Shown one piece after another: positions 1-6,640 of a DNA stretch of 6,744 nucleotides. This DNA is from CAZCDM01 sp964497475 (GTDB lineage: Bacteria > Planctomycetota > Phycisphaerae > SM23-33). The position numbers were made by a program, and so were the translations under genes. Numbering within the stretch: position 1 is the first letter of the stretch; the number at the start of each line of letters is the position of its first letter. The notes beneath the pieces were generated by a model that was given only the letters and a program-made list of their open reading frames with translations, was not told the DNA's origin and ran no database searches. The stretch is from contig CAZCDM010000130.1 in the NCBI GenBank assembly GCA_964497475.1, positions 1 through 6,744 on the forward strand, given 5' to 3'.

Positions 1-7
1 TCGACAT
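1..7 (-). other. possible start of a leftward gene cut by the window edge
   Basis: On the minus strand an ATG at 7-5 is preceded by a GGGAGG Shine-Dalgarno match (17-12) with a 4-base gap. A sigma70-like promoter lies about 60 bases upstream (76-103). Together these look like the 5' end of a gene leaving the window on the left. Only two codons are visible, so no product can be proposed. An in-frame-open alternative ATG on the same strand around position 58 lacks a Shine-Dalgarno sequence. This is inference from start-site signals alone. Confidence 0.22.
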
Positions 8-75
8 GCAGCCTCCCAGCCATGCCGACCCGCTTGCCTATTGCGCCCAATGCCCTGTCCATCAAAATTCAATCC

Positions 76-103
76 ATTATGGGATGGGTGTGGTCTCTGT
101 CAG
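76..103 (-). promoter_or_regulatory. candidate sigma70-type promoter, leftward
   Basis: The minus strand carries CTGACA (103-98, one mismatch to TTGACA), a 16-base spacer, then CATAAT (81-76, one mismatch to TATAAT). It lies in an AT-rich patch of otherwise GC-rich DNA and would start transcription near 69, running out of the left edge. The rest of 1-241 shows no convincing gene: reading frames there are open in several registers only because of base composition, and some run through the tRNA. A run of seven T on the minus strand (from about 175 downward) lacks a preceding stem. Confidence 0.4.
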
Positions 104-241
104 TACGGCGGCAGGCGGCGCACAACAAGTCCGTCTGACACGACTGATCGACCGGCGATTGAAAAAAAGGGGATGTGTGCGAAAGACCGCTGCTGCTCCG
201 AGACAAAACCGCTCAGCCCCCACACAAGCCCGCCCGACGAC

Positions 242-315
<74 letters not shown>

Positions 316-372
316 GGGTGCAACGCGCGGCGGCGACAGACCCATCGGGCCAAGCCACCAGCCGAGCGTTGC

Positions 373-401
373 AGTATCCCACATTTGCCCCGTCGGGTCC
401 A
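373..401 (-). promoter_or_regulatory. candidate promoter for tRNA-Arg
   Basis: On the minus strand TGGACC (401-396, four of six to TTGACA), a 17-base spacer and GATACT (378-373, four of six to TATAAT) lie about 58 bases upstream of the mature tRNA 5' end. That would give a leader of about 50 bases to be removed by RNase P. Spacing and position are right, but neither hexamer is strong. Confidence 0.33.
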
Positions 402-475
402 GCCTTTTTTGCCGGCGGCTACAGTCGGCGCGGTGACGACTTTTTTCCGGCCCGGGGTTGCGGTAAGCTGAGGCC

Positions 476-1408
476 GTGAACGAAAACGACCTGCTCAACT
501 GGATCGCCGAGCAACCCCTCGGCGACGACGGCCGGGTGACGCTCGGCCCGGGCGACGACCTGGCGATACTCGACCTGCCGCACCGTACGGTGCTGGCCGG
601 CGTCGACCAGGTGCTCGATGGCGTACACGTCGACGTCGCACGCGACGGCGCGCGCGCTGCCGCCCGGAAGGCCCTGGCCCGGAGCCTCTCGGACATCGCC
701 GCCATGGCCGCCCTGCCGATGGCCTGCGTGGTCAGCGTCGCCCTGCCAGGGCAGTTCCCCGCCGAACAGGCCCGCGAGCTGTACGCCGGCCTGCGGGACC
801 TGGCCGATGCGTTCTGCTGCCCGCTGGTCGGGGGCGATATCGCAAGCTGGCCCCGACGCGACGGGCCGATGCAGATCAGCGCGACGGTCCTGGCCTGCCC
901 GGCCGGGGCAACGGGCAGCATCGAGCCGGTGCGCCGCAGCGGCGGACGAGCCGGACAGGCGATCTTCGTGACCGGTCGGCTGGGCGGTGCCTGGCTCGGC
1001 GAGCGACGAAACGACATCCACCCGCGCGTCCGCGAGGCGATCATCCTGGCCCTGCGATACAAGTTGCGGGCGATGATCGACATCTCCGACGGCCTGGCGG
1101 TGGACCTGACCCGACTCTGCCGCGCCAGCGGCTGCGGCGCGGAGATCGACGCCGCGGCCATTCCCATCGCCGACGACGCGACCGCCGGGCGGGACATCCC
1201 CCCCCTGGCCGCCGCCCTGGGCGATGGCGAAGATTACGAGCTGCTGTTCACCGTACCGGCCGGCCAGGCGCGACGCCTCCAAGCCGACGACAAAGTCCCC
1301 CTGCCCGTCACGCGCATCGGCACGCTGATCAAAGCCCCGCAGCTCTGGCTCATCGACGACGACGGAGCCCGATCGCCCCTGGCCCCCGCAGGCTGGGAGC
1401 ACACATGA
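476..1408 (+). CDS. thiL: thiamine-monophosphate kinase ThiL
   Basis: ThiL phosphorylates thiamine monophosphate with ATP to give thiamine pyrophosphate, the last step of cofactor synthesis in the cytoplasm. The 310-residue product has the family's usual length and motifs in order: GPGDD (24-28) and VD (43-44) for Mg-ATP binding, DGVHVD (48-53), SDIAAM (72-77), GGDIAS (119-124), FVTGRLGG (164-171), IDISDGLA (201-208), DGEDYELLF (250-258) and a C-terminal GWEH. This is the PurM/ThiL (AIRS kinase) fold. The GTG at 476 is the first possible start, because an in-frame TAA lies at 464-466 and the N-terminus aligns naturally with other ThiL proteins. The ribosome site is poor (GAGG only 2 bases away), which suggests weak initiation. 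The gene ends in an ATGA overlap with tsaE, so the two are surely cotranscribed. No TPP riboswitch is visible upstream. Confidence 0.95.
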   Translation: MNENDLLNWIAEQPLGDDGRVTLGPGDDLAILDLPHRTVLAGVDQVLDGVHVDVARDGARAAARKALARSLSDIAAMAALPMACVVSVALPGQFPAEQARELYAGLRDLADAFCCPLVGGDIASWPRRDGPMQISATVLACPAGATGSIEPVRRSGGRAGQAIFVTGRLGGAWLGERRNDIHPRVREAIILALRYKLRAMIDISDGLAVDLTRLCRASGCGAEIDAAAIPIADDATAGRDIPPLAAALGDGEDYELLFTVPAGQARRLQADDKVPLPVTRIGTLIKAPQLWLIDDDGARSPLAPAGWEHT

Positions 1409-1839
1409 GCCCCGCCGGCCTGTACGAAACCATCAGCCCTGCCGAGACGGCCGCCGTGGGCGAAGCACTCGGCCGGGCGCTGTCGGCCGGGGCGTGCATC
1501 ACGCTCACCGGCCCGCTGGGCGCCGGCAAGACGCAGTTCGTCCGAGGCCTGGCCCTCGGGCTCGGCTGCGAGGCTGACATGGTCTCCAGCCCGACCTACG
1601 TCCTGACCCAACACTACCCCGGCCCGGTCGACCTGTTCCACCTGGACGTCTACCGCCTCGGCGATCCGGTCGAGGAGTTCCTGGGCCTCGGCTGCGAGGA
1701 AATGCTCGAACAGGGCGTGGTCGCCATCGAGTGGGCCGAGCGAGCCGAGCCCGCCCTGCCGAAACACCGCTGGGCGGTGCGGTTCGAGATCACCGGCGAG
1801 ACGACCCGGCGGATCACCATCCAGGCGCCTGATGAATAA
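1405..1839 (+). CDS. tsaE: tRNA t6A synthesis ATPase TsaE
   Basis: TsaE (YjeE family) is the small ATPase that works with TsaB and TsaD to put threonylcarbamoyl on A37 of ANN-decoding tRNAs. The 144-residue product is of typical size. It shows the Walker A loop GPLGAGKT (36-43), the switch-like VSSPTYVL (60-67), HLDVYRL (79-85) and the Walker B-like GVVAIEWAER (104-113), all hallmarks of the family. The ATG overlaps the thiL stop by 4 bases and has a GGGAG Shine-Dalgarno sequence (1395-1399) at 5-base spacing, so translational coupling is likely. In Bacillus subtilis thiL-tsaE is followed by tsaB, rimI and tsaD. Here the next gene is unrelated and the partners must be encoded elsewhere. Confidence 0.95.
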   Translation: MSPAGLYETISPAETAAVGEALGRALSAGACITLTGPLGAGKTQFVRGLALGLGCEADMVSSPTYVLTQHYPGPVDLFHLDVYRLGDPVEEFLGLGCEEMLEQGVVAIEWAERAEPALPKHRWAVRFEITGETTRRITIQAPDE

Positions 1840-1855
1840 TTCGGCCCGACGGAAG

Positions 1856-1885
1856 GTGGCATGCCATCACGCCGAGTCATATACT
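1856..1885 (+). promoter_or_regulatory. candidate promoter for the Met-rich secreted protein gene
   Basis: GTGGCA (1856-1861, four of six to TTGACA), an 18-base spacer and TATACT (1880-1885, five of six to TATAAT) lie in the 126-base gap after tsaE. The -10 falls in a short AT-rich island. Transcription would begin near 1892, leaving a leader of about 75 bases. This suggests the downstream gene can be expressed apart from thiL-tsaE, although readthrough is also possible because no terminator is seen after tsaE. Confidence 0.4.
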
Positions 1886-1954
1886 TAAGGTATCCCCTTG
1901 CCCGCGTCGCGTCGCCGCGCGGACGATCACTGATCCGGCGACGAACTGAAAGAA

Positions 1955-1961
1955 AAGGAAG
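1955..1961 (+). promoter_or_regulatory. ribosome binding site that fixes the start at 1966
   Basis: AAGGAAG ends 4 bases before the ATG at 1966. The reading frame is open further upstream to an ATG at 1861, but that start lacks a comparable site. It would also add 35 arginine-rich residues in front of a textbook signal peptide and overlap the candidate promoter, so 1966 is preferred. Confidence 0.75.
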
Positions 1962-1965
1962 AATT

Positions 1966-2976
1966 ATGACCAATCGCATCCGAACGATTCTGACGATCAC
2001 CCTGGCCCTGTCGCTGCTGGCTCCGTTGGCGACAGCGGAAACCTACGACCTGAAACAGAAGGTCCAGCCGGGCACGAGCTGGCTGGTCAACTCCACCGTC
2101 ATGGACAACAAGATTCAGGGAGGGCCGCAGGGCAATATGCAGCAGAAGATGCGTATGCTCATGGTCGTCAAGATGGAAGTCGGCCAGCCGGGCCCGGACG
2201 GCAAGATGCCGGTCAAGTTGTCCTACGAACGCATCGCCCAACATATGAGCATGATGGGAATGAACATGAGCTACGACAGCGACCAGGCTGAGGGGCAGAA
2301 CTCCTCGCCGACTGCCCCGATGTTCAAGGCCATGATCGACGCACCCCTCGAGATGAAGATCACACCGGACGGCAAGGTCTCGGACATTACCGGCATCGAC
2401 GAGATGATCAATGCAATGGGATCGAACCCCCAGATCGCCGCGGCAGCGCAACAGATGGTCAGCCCCGAAGCCATGGAAAAAATGATCAATTCCTCGGCGG
2501 CATATCTGCCGGACAAGCCCGTCGCCGTCGGCGAGACGTGGACCAGGACCGAAACCGTCCCCATGCCGATGGGCGGCGCGCTGAAGATGAACATGAACTT
2601 CAAGCTCGAACAGGTCCGTGGCGACATCGCGGAAATCGCCCTTGACGGCACGTTCAATGCCGACGAAGCAAAGCAGAACCTGCCCCAGCAGATCGAGATC
2701 AAAGAACTCGTCGGAAGTCAGAAGGGCAAGATCATGGTCGACCGCAAGACCGGCCAGTTCGAGTCCAACAAGCTCAATCAGACCATGAACATGACCATGG
2801 CCATGACCTCACCGCAGGGCCAGGCGATGACCATGACCACCCAGCAGAACACGGTCCAGAGCATGAAACGACTCGACAAGCGGGACAAGGCCATGGAAGA
2901 GAAACTCCTGGCCGAAGCCAACGCCAAGCTTGGCGGCAATGCCAACCAAGCCGCCCCGCCGGCCCCGGCTGAGTAA
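1966..2976 (+). CDS. secreted methionine-rich protein, DUF6263-like, function unknown
   Basis: The 336-residue product begins with a clear Sec signal peptide: a basic start (MTNRIR), a hydrophobic core at 8-21, and an ATA motif giving likely cleavage after residue 24. It has no lipobox cysteine, so it should be soluble in the periplasm or exported. The body resembles DUF6263-type proteins by pattern memory only: an early PGTSW-type segment, ITPDGKVSDITGIDEMI in the middle, and VAVGETWTRTETVPM further on. Methionine is extreme, about 33 of 312 mature residues. It is clustered as alternating Met in MRMLM (62-66), MMGMNM (96-101), MNM (208-210) and MNMTMAM (274-280), then MTM (288-290). The tail is charged and helical, then Ala/Pro-rich. 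Alternating Met fits beta strands with one greasy face, or methionine metal ligands as in periplasmic copper proteins; neither is shown. It probably has its own promoter and ends at the shared terminator. The CDS call is secure, but the family and function are not. Confidence 0.85.
   Translation: MTNRIRTILTITLALSLLAPLATAETYDLKQKVQPGTSWLVNSTVMDNKIQGGPQGNMQQKMRMLMVVKMEVGQPGPDGKMPVKLSYERIAQHMSMMGMNMSYDSDQAEGQNSSPTAPMFKAMIDAPLEMKITPDGKVSDITGIDEMINAMGSNPQIAAAAQQMVSPEAMEKMINSSAAYLPDKPVAVGETWTRTETVPMPMGGALKMNMNFKLEQVRGDIAEIALDGTFNADEAKQNLPQQIEIKELVGSQKGKIMVDRKTGQFESNKLNQTMNMTMAMTSPQGQAMTMTTQQNTVQSMKRLDKRDKAMEEKLLAEANAKLGGNANQAAPPAPAE
2782..2838 (+). repeat. low-complexity ATGACC/ATGAAC codon-pair repeats in the Met-rich CDS
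   Basis: Two in-frame runs of hexamers of the type ATG-AAC, ATG-ACC and ATG-GCC lie at 2785-2808 and 2827-2838, separated by six codons. They encode alternating Met-x-Met. The repeat is imperfect and may have grown by slippage, or it may simply reflect selection on the protein. Confidence 0.5.
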
Positions 2977-3027
2977 ACAGCCCGGCCGGGCAAGCAGCAA
3001 GACTCCACCGCCCGACCAACGCGCATG

Positions 3028-3059
3028 AAAAAGGCGGGTCGCATTCGGCCCGCCTTTTT
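3028..3059. terminator. bidirectional rho-independent terminator between convergent genes
   Basis: GGCGGG (3033-3038) pairs perfectly with CCCGCC (3049-3054) around a 10-base loop. The stem is extended by five A (3028-3032) facing five T (3055-3059). Read on either strand it gives a GC-rich hairpin followed by a U tract, so it can end both the rightward Met-rich protein gene, whose stop is 51 bases away, and the leftward pgi-glycosyltransferase unit. The leftward gene's TAA stop (3060-3058) lies in the base of this structure. Confidence 0.9.
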
Positions 3060-5118
3060 ATTGCGCCGCTTCCTGAGACCTGGCCGAACGTTTCGGGCCT
3101 GTCTTCGACGCCGGGGGAAAATTGGGACAGAATTTCACAGCCGAACCGGTAAAGAGCAGGGAATAGTGCTCGTCGATTCTGTAGGTAGCCGAGGGGAGTC
3201 CTTCGCGATCCAGCCGATTCTGCAAGGCGAGCAGATGGCTACGCGCAAGAGCCCGCATCTCCGGTGTGTCCTGCCCGATGCGTGAAAGAACGATCAGGGG
3301 TGGGAGTGGTTGGACCTGGTCTGTCGGGTTCGTTTTCTTCGCGGGCAAAACGGGCACGAGACGGACGTTTTTCTGACCGGCGTGGGAATCCAGCAGGACC
3401 CAGAAGGGGTATTCCCACGACCCGCCCAAAAGGTGCACGATGCCGAGTCGCCGGCACCCAATGCGCTCGGCCATGCGTGCGATGGTCTGGAACGTTTCAT
3501 AGCGATAGAAGCCATAGAATCTCCGGCGGTCCCGGCTGATCGACCAGATCGGAGGCTGAGTGCGGTAGCCGGGCAGCAGAGGCTTCCATGGATTCAGCAG
3601 CAAAAACGGCAGGACGTAGAGAACCAGCAGGCCTGCCACGAGCCACTCCACCCACCGCCGATTCCGCAATACATCCTCACCCAGCCAGGCCAAGAGGGGA
3701 ATCATGACCAGAAACGCAAAGGTATGCCACCTCCCCACCCAATCATTAGGCAGGCGTATCGTCCACAGCCCGATGACGATCAGTACAAGACATAACCCCA
3801 GCGAGGCAGCCAGGACCGATCCGTCGCCCGATCGATCGGTACGGCGGTTTTTCCGCTTCCCGGAGCATGCCACCCCCCACAGCGCCACGACAGGCAGAAT
3901 CAGCGCAAGAACCATGTGCGGGAAATTGCCTGACGTATCCTCATTGACCAGAGGCAACCGGTTCCAATCGACCTGCCCGGTGGTGCGCGCCCGCCAGGCC
4001 AGGTAGAGATCCCACGGAGTCCGCAGGTGATGCCACCCATGCTGCCCGATACGCCAGGCCGCCTCGGGCAAGCTGTTTGGCAAGGCGAACTGCCCGCCAG
4101 ATTCACTCGCCGGCAAAATCGAACCGAGCAGCCGGACATTGCGAAGATAGTACCCTGTATTGAGCACCGCGGCGATCAGGATGACCGCGACGGCAGCCCC
4201 GGCCATCGCCGCCAGGCGTGGGCCCTGCTTCTGCCGCAGAGCCTGGCTGCCGTAGGCGAGGATGGCACTGGCCCCGACAAAAAGCCCATAGGGATACGCG
4301 TAGCCCTTGGTCAACAGCGCCAGGCCGGCCGAGAGCCCCGCCCAGATCACTCCCGCAAGGGAAACCCGCCTGAGAACCCGTGTGAAAAACAGCACAAAAC
4401 ATAACAGGAAGGCTGCATTGCTGAGATTAGACTGTACCGACGTGCTCTGAAGTATGCCCACAGGCAATGTCGCTGCCAGAAGAGCGGCTATCGCCTGGGC
4501 CCGGCCCGAGCCTCCCAACCGGGCCGTTATCCGCGAGACCACAACAATGATGATCAGGAAGGAAAACCACTGGGGCAGGTTAGCCAAAATATCATCGCCA
4601 CTGAGAACCTGTAAATGCAGCAATGCATAGCTGTGCAACGGAGGCTGGTATTGACAGATCGCGTGCTGGGCCGGGTGATAGTCAACATTGCCTTGGTGAA
4701 TCCAATTGACCACACGGGCGGAATAGAGGCACATCGCGTCGGCATTGTTCGGCGGTGCCATCAGCCCCAGCACCCCGGTGAGAAGGACAATACCAGCCAC
4801 TGCCAGAAGGCACACGCGGGTCAGTCGATCCCAACGCTTCCATGCGATGGGCACGGCCCGGCGCAGCTTGCCCAGTCGTCGACCGATGGCTCGATGGTCG
4901 TACAAGAACAGCACCAGTACCCCCGCCAGAGCCACCCCCCATGCGACAGCCAGGCAGGGGGCTGTAAGACAGTCGAACCCGGCCAGCAGCTCGGTGATTG
5001 CCACAAGCAACCCGCCCCCGACCAGAAATCCATACACCACCGCCATCCGCAACGAGCCACATCGCCCCAAAGCGAACAGAACCAGCAAGACCACGCACAA
5101 GACGGGCGCCATGACCAT
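3058..5118 (-). CDS. multi-pass membrane glycosyltransferase, PMT/ArnT-like (GT-C type)
   Basis: The 686-residue product is an integral membrane protein with about 14 predicted hydrophobic spans, for example 4-20, 25-46, 54-73, 101-120, 181-198, 208-226, 254-290, 304-320, 402-418, 435-453, 466-480 and 490-508. A soluble C-terminal domain of about 170 residues follows. After the fourth span comes a conserved-looking loop with NNADAM (124-129), YQPPLHSYALLHL (157-169), GDD (174-176) and NLPQWFS (180-186). This matches the acidic first external loop of GT39/PMT-type enzymes, which move sugars from polyprenyl-phosphate carriers to lipid or protein acceptors outside the membrane. Asp127 is the best catalytic candidate. 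WEYPFW (568-573) is a landmark in the soluble tail. The ATG at 5118 has AAGGGGA (5130-5124) at 5-base spacing. It lies 57 bases after pgi, probably on the same transcript. Acceptor and sugar cannot be told; an O-mannosyltransferase, an ArnT-like enzyme or an envelope polysaccharide enzyme would all fit. Confidence 0.85.
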   Translation of the reverse strand: MVMAPVLCVVLLVLFALGRCGSLRMAVVYGFLVGGGLLVAITELLAGFDCLTAPCLAVAWGVALAGVLVLFLYDHRAIGRRLGKLRRAVPIAWKRWDRLTRVCLLAVAGIVLLTGVLGLMAPPNNADAMCLYSARVVNWIHQGNVDYHPAQHAICQYQPPLHSYALLHLQVLSGDDILANLPQWFSFLIIIVVVSRITARLGGSGRAQAIAALLAATLPVGILQSTSVQSNLSNAAFLLCFVLFFTRVLRRVSLAGVIWAGLSAGLALLTKGYAYPYGLFVGASAILAYGSQALRQKQGPRLAAMAGAAVAVILIAAVLNTGYYLRNVRLLGSILPASESGGQFALPNSLPEAAWRIGQHGWHHLRTPWDLYLAWRARTTGQVDWNRLPLVNEDTSGNFPHMVLALILPVVALWGVACSGKRKNRRTDRSGDGSVLAASLGLCLVLIVIGLWTIRLPNDWVGRWHTFAFLVMIPLLAWLGEDVLRNRRWVEWLVAGLLVLYVLPFLLLNPWKPLLPGYRTQPPIWSISRDRRRFYGFYRYETFQTIARMAERIGCRRLGIVHLLGGSWEYPFWVLLDSHAGQKNVRLVPVLPAKKTNPTDQVQPLPPLIVLSRIGQDTPEMRALARSHLLALQNRLDREGLPSATYRIDEHYSLLFTGSAVKFCPNFPPASKTGPKRSARSQEAAQ

Positions 5119-5175
5119 GTCTGTCCCCTTTCTGTTTTGCTCCTGGCAGGCCGACCGGATTGATCCACCCGCCGA

Positions 5176-6579
5176 TCAGACCGTATACCGTTTATCCTTG
5201 CGGAAGAAGCTCTTCATCTCGGTGGCCATCTCGTCGTAGCCATCGCGCCCCATCAGGGCGAAGGTGGCCTTCTTGCCCAGCTCGACGGCCGGCTGATCGT
5301 AGGCGTTGATATCCAGCAGCTCGCCGACGAGGCTGGTCGTGAACTCGTACAGGTAGAGGAACTCGCCCACGCTGCCGGCGTCGATCTGCGGGAACCTGAT
5401 CGTCACGCTGGGCCGCTTGGAGTAAGCCATCGCATACTCGGTGGCGCGCTTCTCGGCGTTGAGCAGCTTGGCCAGCTGGGCCTTGCGGAGGTAGGTCAGC
5501 CCCGGCACGTCGGCGAAGACATCCGGCACGCGAACGTTTTTGGGGTGCTTGTCGACTTCCAGGAAGACGGTGAGCTTGTCGTTGGGCCCTTCGCGGTAGA
5601 GCTGCACCTGGCTGTGCTGGTCGGTCGTGCCGAGGGCCTTGATCGGCGTGGGGCCGGTGAAGATTTCATTGCCCTGCCGGTCGGTCGCCTTGCCGAGGCT
5701 CTCGGCCCAGAGCTGGCGGTACCAGTCGGCCAGCATGTACAGCCGGTTGGAATAGGGCATCATGACATGCATGGGCTTATCTTTGCGGGCGAACATGAGG
5801 TACTTGATCGCCGCCAGCACGCAGGCGGGGTTCTGCATGAGGTCCATGACCTCCACTCGCTGGCGCATGCGGTCGGCCCCGTCGAGCAGGGCGTCGATAT
5901 CAATGCCGCACATGGCCGCACTGAACAGGCCCACCTGCGAGAGCACGCTGAACCGCCCGCCGACGTCATCGGGCACGGTGAGCATGTCGTAGCCGTCGCG
6001 CGTAGCGATCTCGTGCAGCGTACCCTTGGAGGCGTCGGTCGTCGCGACGATGCGATTGGCAAAGCCATCGCCCAGCTTGGCCCGGAGCTTCTCGCGGAAG
6101 ATCATGAACTCACTGGCCGTCTCGGCCGTCTCGCCGGACTTGCTGATGACGTTGACCAGCGTGGTCTCCAGGCGTCGGCCGATCTGCCGCAACACGTCAT
6201 CGACCAGGGCCGGGTCTACATTGTCCAGCACATACAGCCTCGGGCCGCCGCGGGACCTCTGGCTGCGGAGGTTGTACGTCGAGGGGTTCAGCGCGCTGTG
6301 CAGGGCGATATTCCCCAGCGCACTGCCGCCAATGCCCAGCACGACCATGTCCGTGGTATTGTCGCGATACTTCGCGACGAGCTCCTTGACGCCCTGGGCG
6401 TAGGCGGGTCGCCCGGAGGGAAGCTGGGCGTAGCCGAGCTGGCCGGCGCGACACTGCCCGACGACGGCGTCGTGAGCGCGCTGCAGGTCGTTCTCGATGC
6501 TGGCCAGGTCGCTGGCGGTAATGCCGTGCTCCGGGCCGATGGTATGTTCGCTGGCTGATTTCCAATGCAATTCGATCAT
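5176..6579 (-). CDS. pgi: glucose-6-phosphate isomerase Pgi (short, Bacillus-type)
   Basis: Pgi interconverts glucose 6-phosphate and fructose 6-phosphate in glycolysis and gluconeogenesis in the cytoplasm. At 467 residues it is the shorter bacterial form (about 450) rather than the 550-residue enterobacterial form. Two SIS domains are evident. Key parts are the phosphate loop LGIGGSALG (81-89), SKSGETAET (146-154), family signature 1 with VGGRFSVLSQVGL (206-218), the catalytic base Glu293 in WAESLGK (291-297), His322 in TTDQHSQ (318-324), and signature 2 (419-436) with YDQPAVELGK ending in the active-site lysine. Signature 2 has Ala431 where Gly is usual. The ATG at 6579 has TTCCTTT complement, that is AAAGGAA (6592-6586), at 6-base spacing. 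It heads a leftward unit with the glycosyltransferase and has its own promoter upstream. Confidence 0.96.
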   Translation of the reverse strand: MIELHWKSASEHTIGPEHGITASDLASIENDLQRAHDAVVGQCRAGQLGYAQLPSGRPAYAQGVKELVAKYRDNTTDMVVLGIGGSALGNIALHSALNPSTYNLRSQRSRGGPRLYVLDNVDPALVDDVLRQIGRRLETTLVNVISKSGETAETASEFMIFREKLRAKLGDGFANRIVATTDASKGTLHEIATRDGYDMLTVPDDVGGRFSVLSQVGLFSAAMCGIDIDALLDGADRMRQRVEVMDLMQNPACVLAAIKYLMFARKDKPMHVMMPYSNRLYMLADWYRQLWAESLGKATDRQGNEIFTGPTPIKALGTTDQHSQVQLYREGPNDKLTVFLEVDKHPKNVRVPDVFADVPGLTYLRKAQLAKLLNAEKRATEYAMAYSKRPSVTIRFPQIDAGSVGEFLYLYEFTTSLVGELLDINAYDQPAVELGKKATFALMGRDGYDEMATEMKSFFRKDKRYTV

Positions 6580-6611
6580 GGGATGTTCCTTTGTGCTCGG
6601 GTCGAGCCCTG

Positions 6612-6640
6612 AAGATAGCTCCCGCCCGGGCCGATGGCAA
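6612..6640 (-). promoter_or_regulatory. candidate sigma70-type promoter of pgi
   Basis: On the minus strand TTGCCA (6640-6635, five of six to TTGACA), an ideal 17-base spacer and TATCTT (6617-6612, four of six to TATAAT) precede the pgi start. They predict a transcript start near 6605 and a leader of about 26 bases that contains the ribosome site. No operator-like inverted repeat is evident nearby. Confidence 0.5.

Noticed and set aside
165..175. T run on the minus strand as a tRNA terminator
   Set aside because: No stable stem lies directly before the T run, so intrinsic termination is not supported.
440..480. TPP riboswitch before thiL (a CTGAG is present)
   Set aside because: The second conserved TPP element and the pairing stems are missing. 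CTGAG alone is chance, and the ATTCGAACCTG upstream is the tRNA T arm.
419..1402. 327-codon open frame on the minus strand opposite thiL
   Set aside because: It is antisense to a gene with every ThiL motif intact. Its translation is compositionally biased and has no start signal of note.
1858..1865. GGCATGCC palindrome after tsaE as an operator or terminator
   Set aside because: Eight bases without a T tract or a second copy is expected by chance in GC-rich DNA.
1861..1965. N-terminal extension of the Met-rich protein from the ATG at 1861
   Set aside because: It has no ribosome site, an Arg-rich translation, overlaps a candidate promoter, and would place 35 residues before a proper signal peptide.
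5545..6558. 337-codon open frame on the plus strand opposite pgi
   Set aside because: It is antisense to a fully conserved pgi. The translation is His/Gly/Val-rich shadow sequence with no family resemblance, and it results from GC-biased codons.
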